Source of the DNA: a virus
Length of the DNA: 64,000 nucleotides
IMG/VR virus record: IMGVR_UViG_3300044818_000015
Location: 1-64,000 of that record
Direction: 5' to 3' (one strand)
Below the pieces are notes generated by a model. The model did not search any database, was not told where the DNA came from, and worked only from the letters and a program-made list of their open reading frames with translations. The translations under genes were made by a program, and so were the position numbers. Below, one piece after another: positions 30,106-39,300 of this stretch. The first letter of the stretch is position 1. Each line of letters begins with the position of its first letter.

Positions 30106-30936
30106 ATGGTTAACAACCGAACACTCGCATTGACGCTGCTCACGACTATGGCGGTCTCGACCGCGTATAGCCAAGCTGTCAACGCCCAAGCCATCAACGC
30201 GGCCAGCGGAGCTGCAATCGTGGCTCCTGGATCGCTCATTTCCGTATTTGGGAAATTTGATGCTCCCACAGGAAAGGCCACGACGCTGCCGTTGCCGACG
30301 ACAACAATACCAGGGGGATTCTCCTTCATGATGGCCGGTGGTGCAGGCATACTCGCTCGATCCGTTTCGTTGCTCTATTGGAGCCCTTCCCAGATCAACG
30401 CGCTCCTGCCGGCTTCGGCCACGTCTCAAAGCCAGTTTCTGGAATATATCTATGGCCAACCACTGTCCGGCAGGGTTTTGCTTAGTGTTGCGGCGCAAGC
30501 GCCCGGCATCTTCACCAACCCGGTTTCCGATTGCAGCCTCGCGGCGGACGGCTGTTGGCAGCGGATCTTAAGGGGGATCATCACGGACGGCTACTACTTT
30601 CCGATCAACAGTCTCAATGCCGCTCGTCCGGGCCAATCTCTTGTGATTTGGGTCACTGGATTGGGAAGCAACGTCGTCTCGCTGCCGTTAAGCGAATACC
30701 CCGTTGTCGCGCTTCTGCCAAGCGGCGCCGCGGTAACGGTCAAGGTGTTCTATGCCGGGCCGACAACGTTCGCGGGATTGGATCAGGTCAACATCACTCT
30801 ACCCGGCGGCAAGGCGCTCTCTCCGGGATGCGTAGTTGGCGCACATGTCGAGATTCCCTTATCAATGAAGTCCGTTGTCACGGGCATCCAGTCCAACACG
30901 GTTTTACTGCCGGTCGTCACCGATTCCTGTAACTAA
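30106..30936 (+). CDS. Secreted TIGR03437-type Acidobacteria protein, 276 aa
   Basis: Signal peptide (MVNNRTLALTLLTTMAVSTA, YSQA). The mature part shows the TIGR03437-type pattern: INAASGAAIVAPGSLISVFG, VSLLYWSPSQINALLPASAT, AAQAPGIFT, LVIWVTGLGSNV, GLDQVNITLPGG. That domain is abundant in Solibacterales surface proteins, usually as a C-terminal module. Here it stands almost alone. In a phage it looks like host-derived cargo. Confidence 0.9.
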   Translation: MVNNRTLALTLLTTMAVSTAYSQAVNAQAINAASGAAIVAPGSLISVFGKFDAPTGKATTLPLPTTTIPGGFSFMMAGGAGILARSVSLLYWSPSQINALLPASATSQSQFLEYIYGQPLSGRVLLSVAAQAPGIFTNPVSDCSLAADGCWQRILRGIITDGYYFPINSLNAARPGQSLVIWVTGLGSNVVSLPLSEYPVVALLPSGAAVTVKVFYAGPTTFAGLDQVNITLPGGKALSPGCVVGAHVEIPLSMKSVVTGIQSNTVLLPVVTDSCN

Positions 30937-31015
30937 GGGACGCGCAATGAGCCGGCCGCCCATGATGAAGCCGGGTGGGCGCTTCGAGTTAACCCAAAAC
31001 GCAGCCCAAGGCGTT

Positions 31016-31066
31016 TCTTCGGGCACGTATTGAGAAGCTACGATGGCAGGAGTATCACGCCGGACG
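31016..31066 (-). repeat. Dispersed boundary repeat, type A, reversed relative to the next gene
   Basis: On the plus strand TTCTTCGGGCACGTATTGAG to ACGCCGGACGGAGG; the GGAGG end supplies the ribosome site of the 31080 gene. The same arrangement occurs at 32641-32691. Confidence 0.75.
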
Positions 31067-31079
31067 GAGGATTCTCTAA

Positions 31080-31391
31080 ATGAGCGATCAAGACAAATTC
31101 GAAGCACAAGGGCGCGCCCACGCTGCGCTGAGAGCGGCCAGGTCCAACGTAGCGACACTGACGGTCGCCCTTCGCGAGTTTTCCCAAGGGCTCAGGGAGC
31201 TGAGCCAGGAGATTGAAATACTCGTTGCCGACCCCGCGCGCCACGAGTCTGGGGCGATCAAACCGCAAGCCGAGAATCTTGGTGACCACCTGCGGCGGCT
31301 CGACGTTGGCAGCGCCGCTTTTCAACTCGCTGAGATTTGCCGGGAAGCCACGAAGGCCCGTCTACTTGAAGCGGAGATTGCGAAGTTTTGA
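31080..31391 (+). CDS. Coiled-coil protein, 103 aa
   Basis: ACGGAGGA upstream, from a type-A repeat. MSDQDKFEAQGRAHAALRAA, then ATLTVALREFSQGLRELSQE, GDHLRRLDVGSAAFQLAEIC. Continuous heptads. No membrane segment. Cargo region. Function unknown. Confidence 0.6.
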   Translation: MSDQDKFEAQGRAHAALRAARSNVATLTVALREFSQGLRELSQEIEILVADPARHESGAIKPQAENLGDHLRRLDVGSAAFQLAEICREATKARLLEAEIAKF

Positions 31392-31658
31392 CTAGGCGAC
31401 CGTGATTCGTGCAAAGGGGCCGACCGCCGAGCCAGTTAAGGAAGTTGGGCCAGCGTAGCGAAGGGGATTACGGCGCGAACCGGCGAAGGAATCGAGCCCT
31501 CAATCCGGGATCTTCCTTGTCGGGATTGTCGATCATGTCTTGAACGAAGCGGGGGAGGGGATTGTAAATGAGAGCCGGTCGTGCAGAAGTGGCGGACATT
31601 TTTCGCAAGTGGCTCGCCGAACGTACGTTCTTGCGTTGTGACTTCACCTTCCATAAAA
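31392..31658. other. Gap with a possible broken minus-strand gene
   Basis: Two overlapping minus frames each hold a plausible piece: one has EVTTQERTFGEPLAKNV, the other NPLPRFVQDMIDNPDKED with LRARFLRRFAP. They would join only by a frameshift. Either a decayed gene or shadow sequence. Confidence 0.25.
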
Positions 31659-31862
31659 CTAACAAATAGGATGCGTCCACGCCCAAACATTCAAAAGGAC
31701 GCCGTCAGACCTGCCCCCAATTTGCCGTTCCACGTCGGCCCGAGACGTGCCGACCGCTACTATCTTGCCATCGTCTGAGACGTAAACCCACGACTTCGGG
31801 GGAAGCCCGGATAGGTCAACTTCGAAAGGTGCCGTTGCTCGTCCATCATCGATATGTTGCAT
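31659..31862 (-). CDS. DUF5678-like small protein, 67 aa
   Basis: ATG at 31862 with GGGGAAG upstream. DLSGLPPKSWVYVSDDGKIV, AVGTSRADVERQIGGRS, then LLNVWAWTHPIC. The WVxVSxDGKxVAxGxS core is the DUF5678 signature. In bacteria DUF5678 genes often lie directly upstream of retropepsin-like proteases, as one co-directional pair. Here the partner is on the opposite strand and the two starts overlap head to head. Confidence 0.65.
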   Translation of the reverse strand: MQHIDDGRATAPFEVDLSGLPPKSWVYVSDDGKIVAVGTSRADVERQIGGRSDGVLLNVWAWTHPIC

Positions 31863-32381
31863 AACTTCCCCTATTCTAAAGTGCCGGTAGACCACGGCAA
31901 TGCATTCCCAGAGGTCCATATCGCGATGCGCCCAGTCTTACGGGTAACGCTGCGAAGCCCAACCGGCGAGGCACCGTTTACGGCAATTGTAGATTCCGGT
32001 GCCGACTATTGCCTGTTCCCCCTGCACCTGAGGGCCAAGCTCGGGCTGCGCATGGAAGATGCCAGGAGCGTGTCGGGGATAGCGGGCTATGGATCCAGCT
32101 ACGATAATGGCCAGGATGTCTTATTCTGGCCATTGGTGCTGGACATCGCTCCAGGGCTCTCGATCAGCACGGTAGTTGGTTTTGCCGAGCGGCAGGACGA
32201 AGTAGGCTTTGGCCTTTTAGGTCAACTCGGCTTCTTCAGCAAGGTGGCGCAGGTTTATTTCGACCATAGGGCTGGATGGTTTGCGATCAAGCCTTTAGAT
32301 CCGGCGGAGTCTTTCGCTATGCCACCTGGGACCAGGCCGAGAAGGGACACGCTGCGGTTGTGGCGAGTGCGCACAAGTTAG
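31854..32381 (+). CDS. Retropepsin-like aspartic protease, 175 aa
   Basis: Catalytic motif AIVDSGADYCLFP (Asp-Ser-Gly) near residue 45, and GLLGQLGFFSKVAQVYFD toward the C-terminus as in single-domain bacterial aspartyl proteases. The N-terminus FPYSKVPVDHGNAFPEVHIA fits the family, supporting the start at 31854 despite no Shine-Dalgarno and a 9-bp overlap with the divergent DUF5678-like start; a start at 31926 would avoid it. Substrate unknown. Confidence 0.8.
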   Translation: MLHNFPYSKVPVDHGNAFPEVHIAMRPVLRVTLRSPTGEAPFTAIVDSGADYCLFPLHLRAKLGLRMEDARSVSGIAGYGSSYDNGQDVLFWPLVLDIAPGLSISTVVGFAERQDEVGFGLLGQLGFFSKVAQVYFDHRAGWFAIKPLDPAESFAMPPGTRPRRDTLRLWRVRTS

Positions 32382-32445
32382 CCAAGGGGTGACGGCCTGC
32401 TTAAAAAGAAGCGGCTAAAAGAAGCGGCTAAGGGCGAAGAGTAAT

Positions 32446-32616
32446 TTGACGATCAGTGCACAGTGGAGAGGAAAGATCGAGGACACCCTGCTCATCTTGT
32501 GCTGTTGCTTCTTCTATGTCGTAGCTTTCGTATCGTTCTGGGTTTTGGCGGAATGGTTGGGCGGCAAGGAGACTCTAGTGCAGGTCGTCAGCAATTTGAT
32601 GAAGCGGGTCTTCTAG
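32446..32616 (+). CDS. Small single-pass membrane protein, 56 aa
   Basis: TTG start after GGGCGAAGAGTAAT. The hydrophobic segment LLILCCCFFYVVAFVSFWVL, then EWLGGKETLVQVVSNLMKR. Just upstream, AAGAAGCGGCTAA is duplicated (32405-32430). Plausible, not certain. Confidence 0.4.
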   Translation: MTISAQWRGKIEDTLLILCCCFFYVVAFVSFWVLAEWLGGKETLVQVVSNLMKRVF

Positions 32617-32640
32617 CTTATAAGGGGTGACGGGCCTGTT

Positions 32641-32691
32641 ACTTCGGGCACGTCTTGAGGAGGATGGGATGGCAGAGAATACGCCGGGCGA
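32641..32691 (-). repeat. Dispersed boundary repeat, type A, reversed relative to the next gene
   Basis: ACTTCGGGCACGTCTTGAGG to ACGCCGGGCGAGGG; the GAGGGA end is the ribosome site of the 32698 gene. Shares its middle (GATGGCAG) with the copy at 31016-31066. Confidence 0.75.
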
Positions 32692-32697
32692 GGGACC

Positions 32698-33048
32698 ATG
32701 AAGAAGAAAACCGAAGTCGCCGTCATCGTCGCCGAGGAAGTCCCGCCGCCGCCGTCCGAGCTGAAGGACTGGGCACTTGTGGAATTATTCGGGCATCAGA
32801 AGATCGTCGGCTATCTCTCGCAGCAAGCGTTCGGTACCGGCGTGTTGTTCCGCGTGGACGTGCCGGACTTGCTGAAGGATTCGAAGGTAGTGCGGAAGGG
32901 TTTCACGCGCTACTTTGGACTCTCCGCGATTTACTCCATCACGCCAGTCGACGAGGCCACGGTTCGCGCGTTGCTGCCGTCTATTGATGGGACACCGGCG
33001 GCGCGCCCGCTATCACTCCGAAGCTACGACCGCGACGATTATGGTTAA
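32698..33048 (+). CDS. Conserved phage hypothetical protein, 116 aa
   Basis: Lys-rich start, PPPP linker, then ELKDWALVELFGHQKIVGYL, GTGVLFRVDVPDLL, FGLSAIYSITPVDEATVRAL. The xxALVELFGHxxxxG start with a final IYxIxPxDExTVRxL is a recognisable small family of diverse phages and prophages; function unknown. Last gene of the cargo block. Confidence 0.7.
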   Translation: MKKKTEVAVIVAEEVPPPPSELKDWALVELFGHQKIVGYLSQQAFGTGVLFRVDVPDLLKDSKVVRKGFTRYFGLSAIYSITPVDEATVRALLPSIDGTPAARPLSLRSYDRDDYG

Positions 33049-33366
33049 ACTGCGTCCGGCGAGCGCTTCCGCAATAGCTGAGAATGGGTATGGCCGCCTA
33101 GTCCTGGCCTCGCGAACCTGGATGAACGTAGGAGTCCTTGACCTGCTGGCGGCCAGCTTGAGTCAAACCCGATAGCGCCTAAAACGCCTTGTGTAAAGAG
33201 ATTCGTGGTTTGCTTTACACAATGGGCCTGCGTCCGGCGAGCGCTATCGTTGGGGCATCTCAAAACGCGCCCGAAGAAGAAAAAGCCTGATTTGTCTCTT
33301 TTTGGGTGCGCTGGGAAGGCCCAGGTTGAATTGCTGGAGGGATAGGAGGGGTAAGAGTGCGGGAGT
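33049..33366. other. Convergent intergenic region with repeats and an inverted repeat
   Basis: No gene. CTGCGTCCGGCGAGCGCT appears twice (about 33053 and 33229), the second as part of a full type-A repeat. TTGTGTAAAG (33189-33198) and CTTTACACAA (33213-33222) form a perfect 10-bp inverted repeat with a 14-base loop, a possible terminator or operator. Purine-rich sequence follows to the giant gene's stop. Confidence 0.5.
33231..33280 (+). repeat. Dispersed boundary repeat, type A
   Basis: CGTCCGGCGAGCGC to AAACGCGCCCGAAGAAGA. No plus-strand gene follows, so it is not kept as a ribosome site here. Confidence 0.75.
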
Positions 33367-36300
33367 TTATTGCCCTGAAAGCCGATTCATCTGCTCGATA
33401 ACTTCCTGTTGCTGATTCAGCGGGAGCTTCGGCCAGGCGGTCCTGATCTTCTTGTTAAGAATGGGAGTGAACAGGATACGTTCCTCGGGCGTGGTAATGT
33501 CCATGATGTCGAGCGCCGACATCATGTCGAGGGACTCGAAGCCCGCGACATTCTTCGGCACCTTGGCGCGCTTGAGGGCTAGCTTCACGTCATTTGGCGA
33601 GATCACGCCCGCGGCAATCTGCTTGCCGATCAGCTCGTTGGCTTCGTCGATCTTGTCGTCGCGCACCAGGCTGGTGATCTGGTTCTTCACCTTCACGCGG
33701 TCGGCATTGGCCGCGCTCGATCGCTGCCGCGCCAGGAACTCCGCATGGTTGAGGGCGTCCCCAGGCCGGCTGAATAACTGCGGCGTTGCCAGATCCACAG
33801 CCATACGCAGCCAGTGATTCGCGGGGTCGTCGCCGTGCGGCATCAGGCCCTTGGTCAGCCCGGTCGCTTCGCCGACGTTCTCGAGGAAGCCGTTCATGGT
33901 GACAAGTGGCGCCAGGGCATGCGCCTTCGCCCAGCCAGCCATTCCCGGCTTCTGCGTTTCTACCGCTTTCATAAGTTGCGGGTTAAACTTGCCGCGATCG
34001 TCGCGCCAGCCGGTGACGTATGGCTCGGTTCCGCTGAGGCCCACCCAGGCCGCACTGAACGGAGGGCCGAGGAGCGGATGCGCCGCAGCGTTAAAGGCGC
34101 CGGCGACGGCCGCGTCCATCAACTGGTCCGTGCTGCCGCCGGCCTTGTAGGCGTCGAAGGCTCCGGAGATGCCGAGAGCGCGCGCGCCGCGCTTCACGAG
34201 CGGCGAGAAGAAGCCGATATCGATGTAGGCGTCTCCATTCGACGGCGGGCCCCACAACTGTTGGGCCAGCCAGGTGGCACGCTGCTTATCGGTCAGACGC
34301 ACGGCCAGGAGCTTCGAGTGCGGATCTTTCCATGGCGGGTCCCCGCGCATCGCTTCGTGCATGGCGATCCACAGGGCGATCAGTCCCACCGCTCCGCCGG
34401 TTATTGCCTGCAGGGCACGCAGGCCTGCGCCGCCCTTGGGCATCGGTCCGCGGCCGGTCCAGGCGTTGACGCCATTCCGCGCCATGGTCGAGCCCGCGGT
34501 GTAGAACGGGCTCCAGCCGCTTTCCTTCGCAGCGCGCTCGATGCTGCCCTGCAGGGCGCGGGTGTAGTTGCCGAGTTGGTTGACCACCAGATACAGGTCT
34601 TTCGTCGTCGCTTGCGGGTACAGTGCTTTAGCGGCGCGATACATCACCAGCCGCGCACGAATGTCGATCCCCTTGGGACCATACAGGAACGGGCCGAAGC
34701 CGAGGCTCGCCTCAACATCCCGCTTCGCTGGTCCCGGCTGCCGTAGAACCATCGCGGCAAAGTCTTCCGCCGTCTCACGCAAAGCCCGCTTAATTTCGCC
34801 GCCGAGGGTTGGCTCGACGTCCGCACCCATTTGCGCGGCGTATTCCCGGCTCTTCTTGAACCAAGACGAGGCCATCGAGCCATATTTCTCTGGCACCACC
34901 CCGAGCTTCGCCATGTCGATGATGTCCTGGACGCTCTCCTCGGTGGTCGGATTGGTGTTGATCAAATGGAAGATGGCCGCCGCCCGCTTGGTGAATGGGT
35001 TGCCGCCTGCGATCTTGCCGGCGAGACTCGTCCCAAGGAACGGGGTATTCGCCACCAGGGTGCCGATAAGGTTCGCCGAGTGGATCACCGCATCGAGCGG
35101 TCCGGCCAGCGTGAACTGAGTGATCTTGCCGATGAGACTCGCGGGGTCCGACAAGTTGAGGTTGTTCTTGTCGAGAATCGGCCGCAGCTCCTCTTCGAGC
35201 CACGCCGCGGTAACCATGTGCTGCGCCGGCACAAATACGGATCCCTGTCCTGGCGTCACAATCTGGCGGTCCGGCTTAACCTCGACCTTCACGGCCTTGT
35301 AATCTTTGCTGCGGATCGCGATCGAGTCCGGCAGGGATTCGCCGCGGCCCAACTTCCGGCCGAGCTTGTTGTCTTCGAGCGCCTGGATCAGCGCCCCCTT
35401 ATTGTTGGCGCGGAACGCCTGGCGCAGCCGGTCGGCCAGTGCCTCCATGCCGGCGTCGTAGAATTCTCCATGGCCGGTGGCGAAATAGTTGGCGATGTTG
35501 GGAGGCTTGCGATACGGGACCGCGCGCCCCCAGCGGCCCTTGGCGTTCGGTTGCTCTTCATCCAGGCGGACCAGCGGGTAATAGGTGTCAAGCGGCCCAA
35601 GGGCGTTTGAAAGCACGCCTTCGTTCTCTTCGTGATTCTCCCGTACCGCATCCTCCACCAGCGTTTTGTAGACCTTCAGGCCGCCGGCGAATCCAGCGTG
35701 TTGGGTGATGTCCTGGTACTCGGTCTCGGGCATCATCCGCGCCACGCGCGCCGCCGCCCGCTCGAAGGTGTCCACCAGAAACGCACGCAGGCCGTCCATG
35801 TCGCCGCGCTCGAGGAGCGCCGCGGCCGTCAGCGCCGGGCTCTGGATCGGCACGCCGATACTCTCCTCATGAATCGCCTGGAGGGCGTGCATGACGCTTG
35901 CGAGGAATGCCGGCAGGTCATCGTTGGTCGATTGCGCCGCGCCTTCGGCCATGTTGTCCCAGCGTCCGCGCAGGCCGCGCAGCCGCGATTCGATCAGCGA
36001 TCGCCGGAAATTGAGCCAGCTCGGCCCGTTCTTCCCTAGTGCCGCTTCGACTCGTGGCGCCGCAGCCCGCATGAGCGCCACAGTTTGCGCGCGCGACGTC
36101 GCGGTCTGTACCGCTGCCGCGTGGGCGGGATGGCTTACCTTTTCAAGCTGGGAGAGGTTGCGGACGAGCTTGTTTTTGAGCGCGCCGGTCTTCGACTGGT
36201 AGCTGGCTGGTTCGTTTAGGGCTTTGCGGCGCCGGGCAAAGGCCGGTCCGTCTTGTAGAAGAAGTGCGGCTTGTCCTCGGGATCCTCCGGCGGCATGATT

Positions 36301-39300
36301 TCCTCCATGGCTTCCGCGAGAGCTTTGGGGCCCTGTCTCGCCGCTGTCAGCCCCTTGCGGTAATTCGCCTTGAGGCGTTCCAGATCTTCGTTCTGTTTCG
36401 GCGTTAATTCCGGCACGTAGCACCGCCTCTTTCATCATGGGAGCAAGGTTTGTGATGGCTTGCTCGACTGCTTTGGCTCCATGCTGCTTGGTGAGCAACG
36501 TGAAGTAGTGCGTCCCTAACTCTACCGCTTGCGGGCGGGTAAGTCCCAGTTCTTCGTACTGGCCGCCCACCAGGTGCGTACCGATTTCGGCGGCGATCTC
36601 GTTTTCGGGGTATCCCTTGAGACGCAGTTGCACCGCTGCGTCTTGCGCGAACGGGTGATCGAGTAATTCCTGCTCGTGCTCGCCGAGGTGCCCCTCTAGC
36701 TGGTCGATACTGAGGTGCCACTTCTCATGGCGCAAGGTGGCCGCGGCGCGCTGCAGGCCCGCGCTTCCGTTGACCAGCAACACGGATTGCTCGTTAGCCC
36801 CTGCTTTTTCGAGAGCGAGCGCCAGCGCCGGATGGGTCGGCATCAGCGCTTTCACCGCCCTGACGACGTGGCGCGGGTGCAGGCGCATGCCATCGAGCGC
36901 CGGATCTCCCCAGACTTGGCCGATCGCGGTTACGTTGGCCTGGTTCGTGATCAGCTTACCGGGCTGTACGGTGATCCGCAGTGCGCCCGGGTCCGAGGTT
37001 TCGCCGTCCGGCGTGCGGGCGAACAGCGGCTGTCCCTGCATCACCGAATCCACCATGGCAGGCGTGATGTCGATCGAGTGCAACGGCTGCAGCGCGCCTG
37101 GATTATCGGTGGCTACCCTCGCGACGAAGGCCTCAGCCTGTGCGCGGGTTTCAAATTCCCTTACGGGTTCGGACAGAGTATCTTGGCTATCCAGAACGGA
37201 GAACATCTGGCCGGCTGCTCCGCCGTCCTGCTCGTCGATAAATAGGTCGCCGGCGATTGACGGTTTATTTATCTGCGTCGTCCCTACCTTCGCGTCCCAT
37301 TTTTTCCCGTACTTCTTGGCGTAGTCGACCAGTATCTTGTCGTAGAAGCCCTTCATCCCCTCGCCGCCGACTTTCAGGTCCAGGCCGGTGAAGGTTCTGG
37401 CGGCAGGGTCGCCAAAGTCCGACTTTTCACCCTCGCCCGCTACGATCCTTTGCGCCATCTCCTTGCCGACGATATCTTCGAGCCCTTCCGCCGTGACAGG
37501 TCCAGTGCGGCCGGTGTCGTAAATTGTCTCTCCGCCCTTGGCATCGACTGTAAGATCAAACGTCCCTCCTTTGGCTGGTTTTGCCCAAATGGATTCAAGT
37601 TGCTGGCTCAGGTCGTACCGGTCCGCATGCGTCTCGCCGGTGTCCCAGGCCAGCCTGTCGTAGCCGTTTTCCGCCGCATAGCGCAGCATCCGCTTGAAGG
37701 CGAGCTCGTGCCAGGTCTTGGCGAATGGTGCGGGAGGGACGCCGCTATCATTCTTGTGCACGGTGGACAGGGTGTTCGCCTTATCGATCCACTCCTCGCC
37801 GAAGTGCTCGCGGAGAGCTTCGAGCCGTTTCGCCTTACTCGCCTGCGCGGCTTTACTTGCCTGTGCGTTGGTGTCGCCCGGCCTTTCGAAAAGCCATCCG
37901 AAAGTGTAAGGGGATAGGCCGAGGTCAACGCTGTTGAGATACGCCTCTGCTTGATTGCGCAGCGCGTCCCACTGGCCTCCCTGGTAGCCCTTCTTCTTTC
38001 CTTCCTGGTGCCAGTCGCTCTGAAGTTCGTAGACGTGCAGGATCTTCTCAGGTGGGGTGTAAGGCGTTCCGTCGGCGCTGGTCCAGCGATCGCCGAAACG
38101 GACGTGCGCGAGGACGTTGGGCTCGCTCCAGTGGGAGGAGCGGTAAGTGCCCGCGGTCTGCCGGGTACGCTCCATCCCGTTGGCGTCGGTGTAAGTTTCG
38201 CTCTTCGCGCCGGGCAGTGTCAGTAGCAGCTCGCGGTAGTTCTCGCCGCCCGGGGTGACGTAGCCGCCGTACTTGGCTACAGATTCCCTGGCGGGGCCCT
38301 GGTCAAGGTCAATCTCGATGCGCTCTGCTTCGACGGCATCCTTGGCCGCAGCAATAGAGTCAAACTCGCCGAGCGAGCCATGGGTGCTCGTAAGGCTGAA
38401 GCCGTCGTATCCTTTATTGGGCGTGATAGTGTAGCGGCCTTCCGGCGTGTCGGCGATCCAGTCGGGAAGCTCTTCCTTCCACGCCGTAGGCTCGAGCTCG
38501 GCGCCTCCGCCCTTGACCACTTCCTCGACCTGCACCTCGTTCGCCTTCACGAACGCGAGCACCTGCTCCCGGGTCACCGGCCCCTTGCGCTCTTCGAGCC
38601 AGGTATCGAGTCCGGTCCATTTCAGCTCATCGGCCTTCACTCCACTCTGCGGGTTGCGCAGCATGGCCAGCAGTTGACCTGGCACGGCCGGTCCTTTCAT
38701 CTTGGCCGCGATCGCGCGCTCGAGCTGGGAATAGAAGCCCGGGGTTTTGCGGGAGTACTGCGGTGTGTCCTTGAAACGCTCGGCCTGCTCTGCGTGAAAG
38801 GCCTTCCATGCCGCCGCGTCCGCCTCATAGAATGCCTGAGCGGCTGCGGTGGAATCGTCGTCAAAGGGGCGGTCCGCTTGACTCTTCTGGAATGCCTGGA
38901 AGGCGCGGTCTCTCTCCTTCACGAACTCGTCGACGCGCCGGTGCTGCGCGTTGTTAAACTCCGCCCGGCTCGCTATTACCTTTTCGGCACGTTGCTGGCC
39001 GGTCTGTGCCGCCGCCGGCGAAAGCTCGGCCAGCGATTGCTCCAGCCGTTTGACGGCCGCAGCAGCCGCGGCGCGCTCGCCCGGTATGGTGGCGCGCTCC
39101 ATGAGTGCCTTCGCCGAGCGTAATTGATCGGTTAGCCTGGCGCGGGGGTCCTGGAGCACGCGCGAGTACTGCGGCTTGTCCGCTGCCTTCGGCTGGCGCG
39201 AGAAGAGCGGCGCCTGCTCCGGCTCCTGGCCCTGGTCGCCGAACAGGCTATCGCTGCCGCGGTCTTTCGCCGGCTTCAGCTTGGCGGGCCTGGCCGCCAT

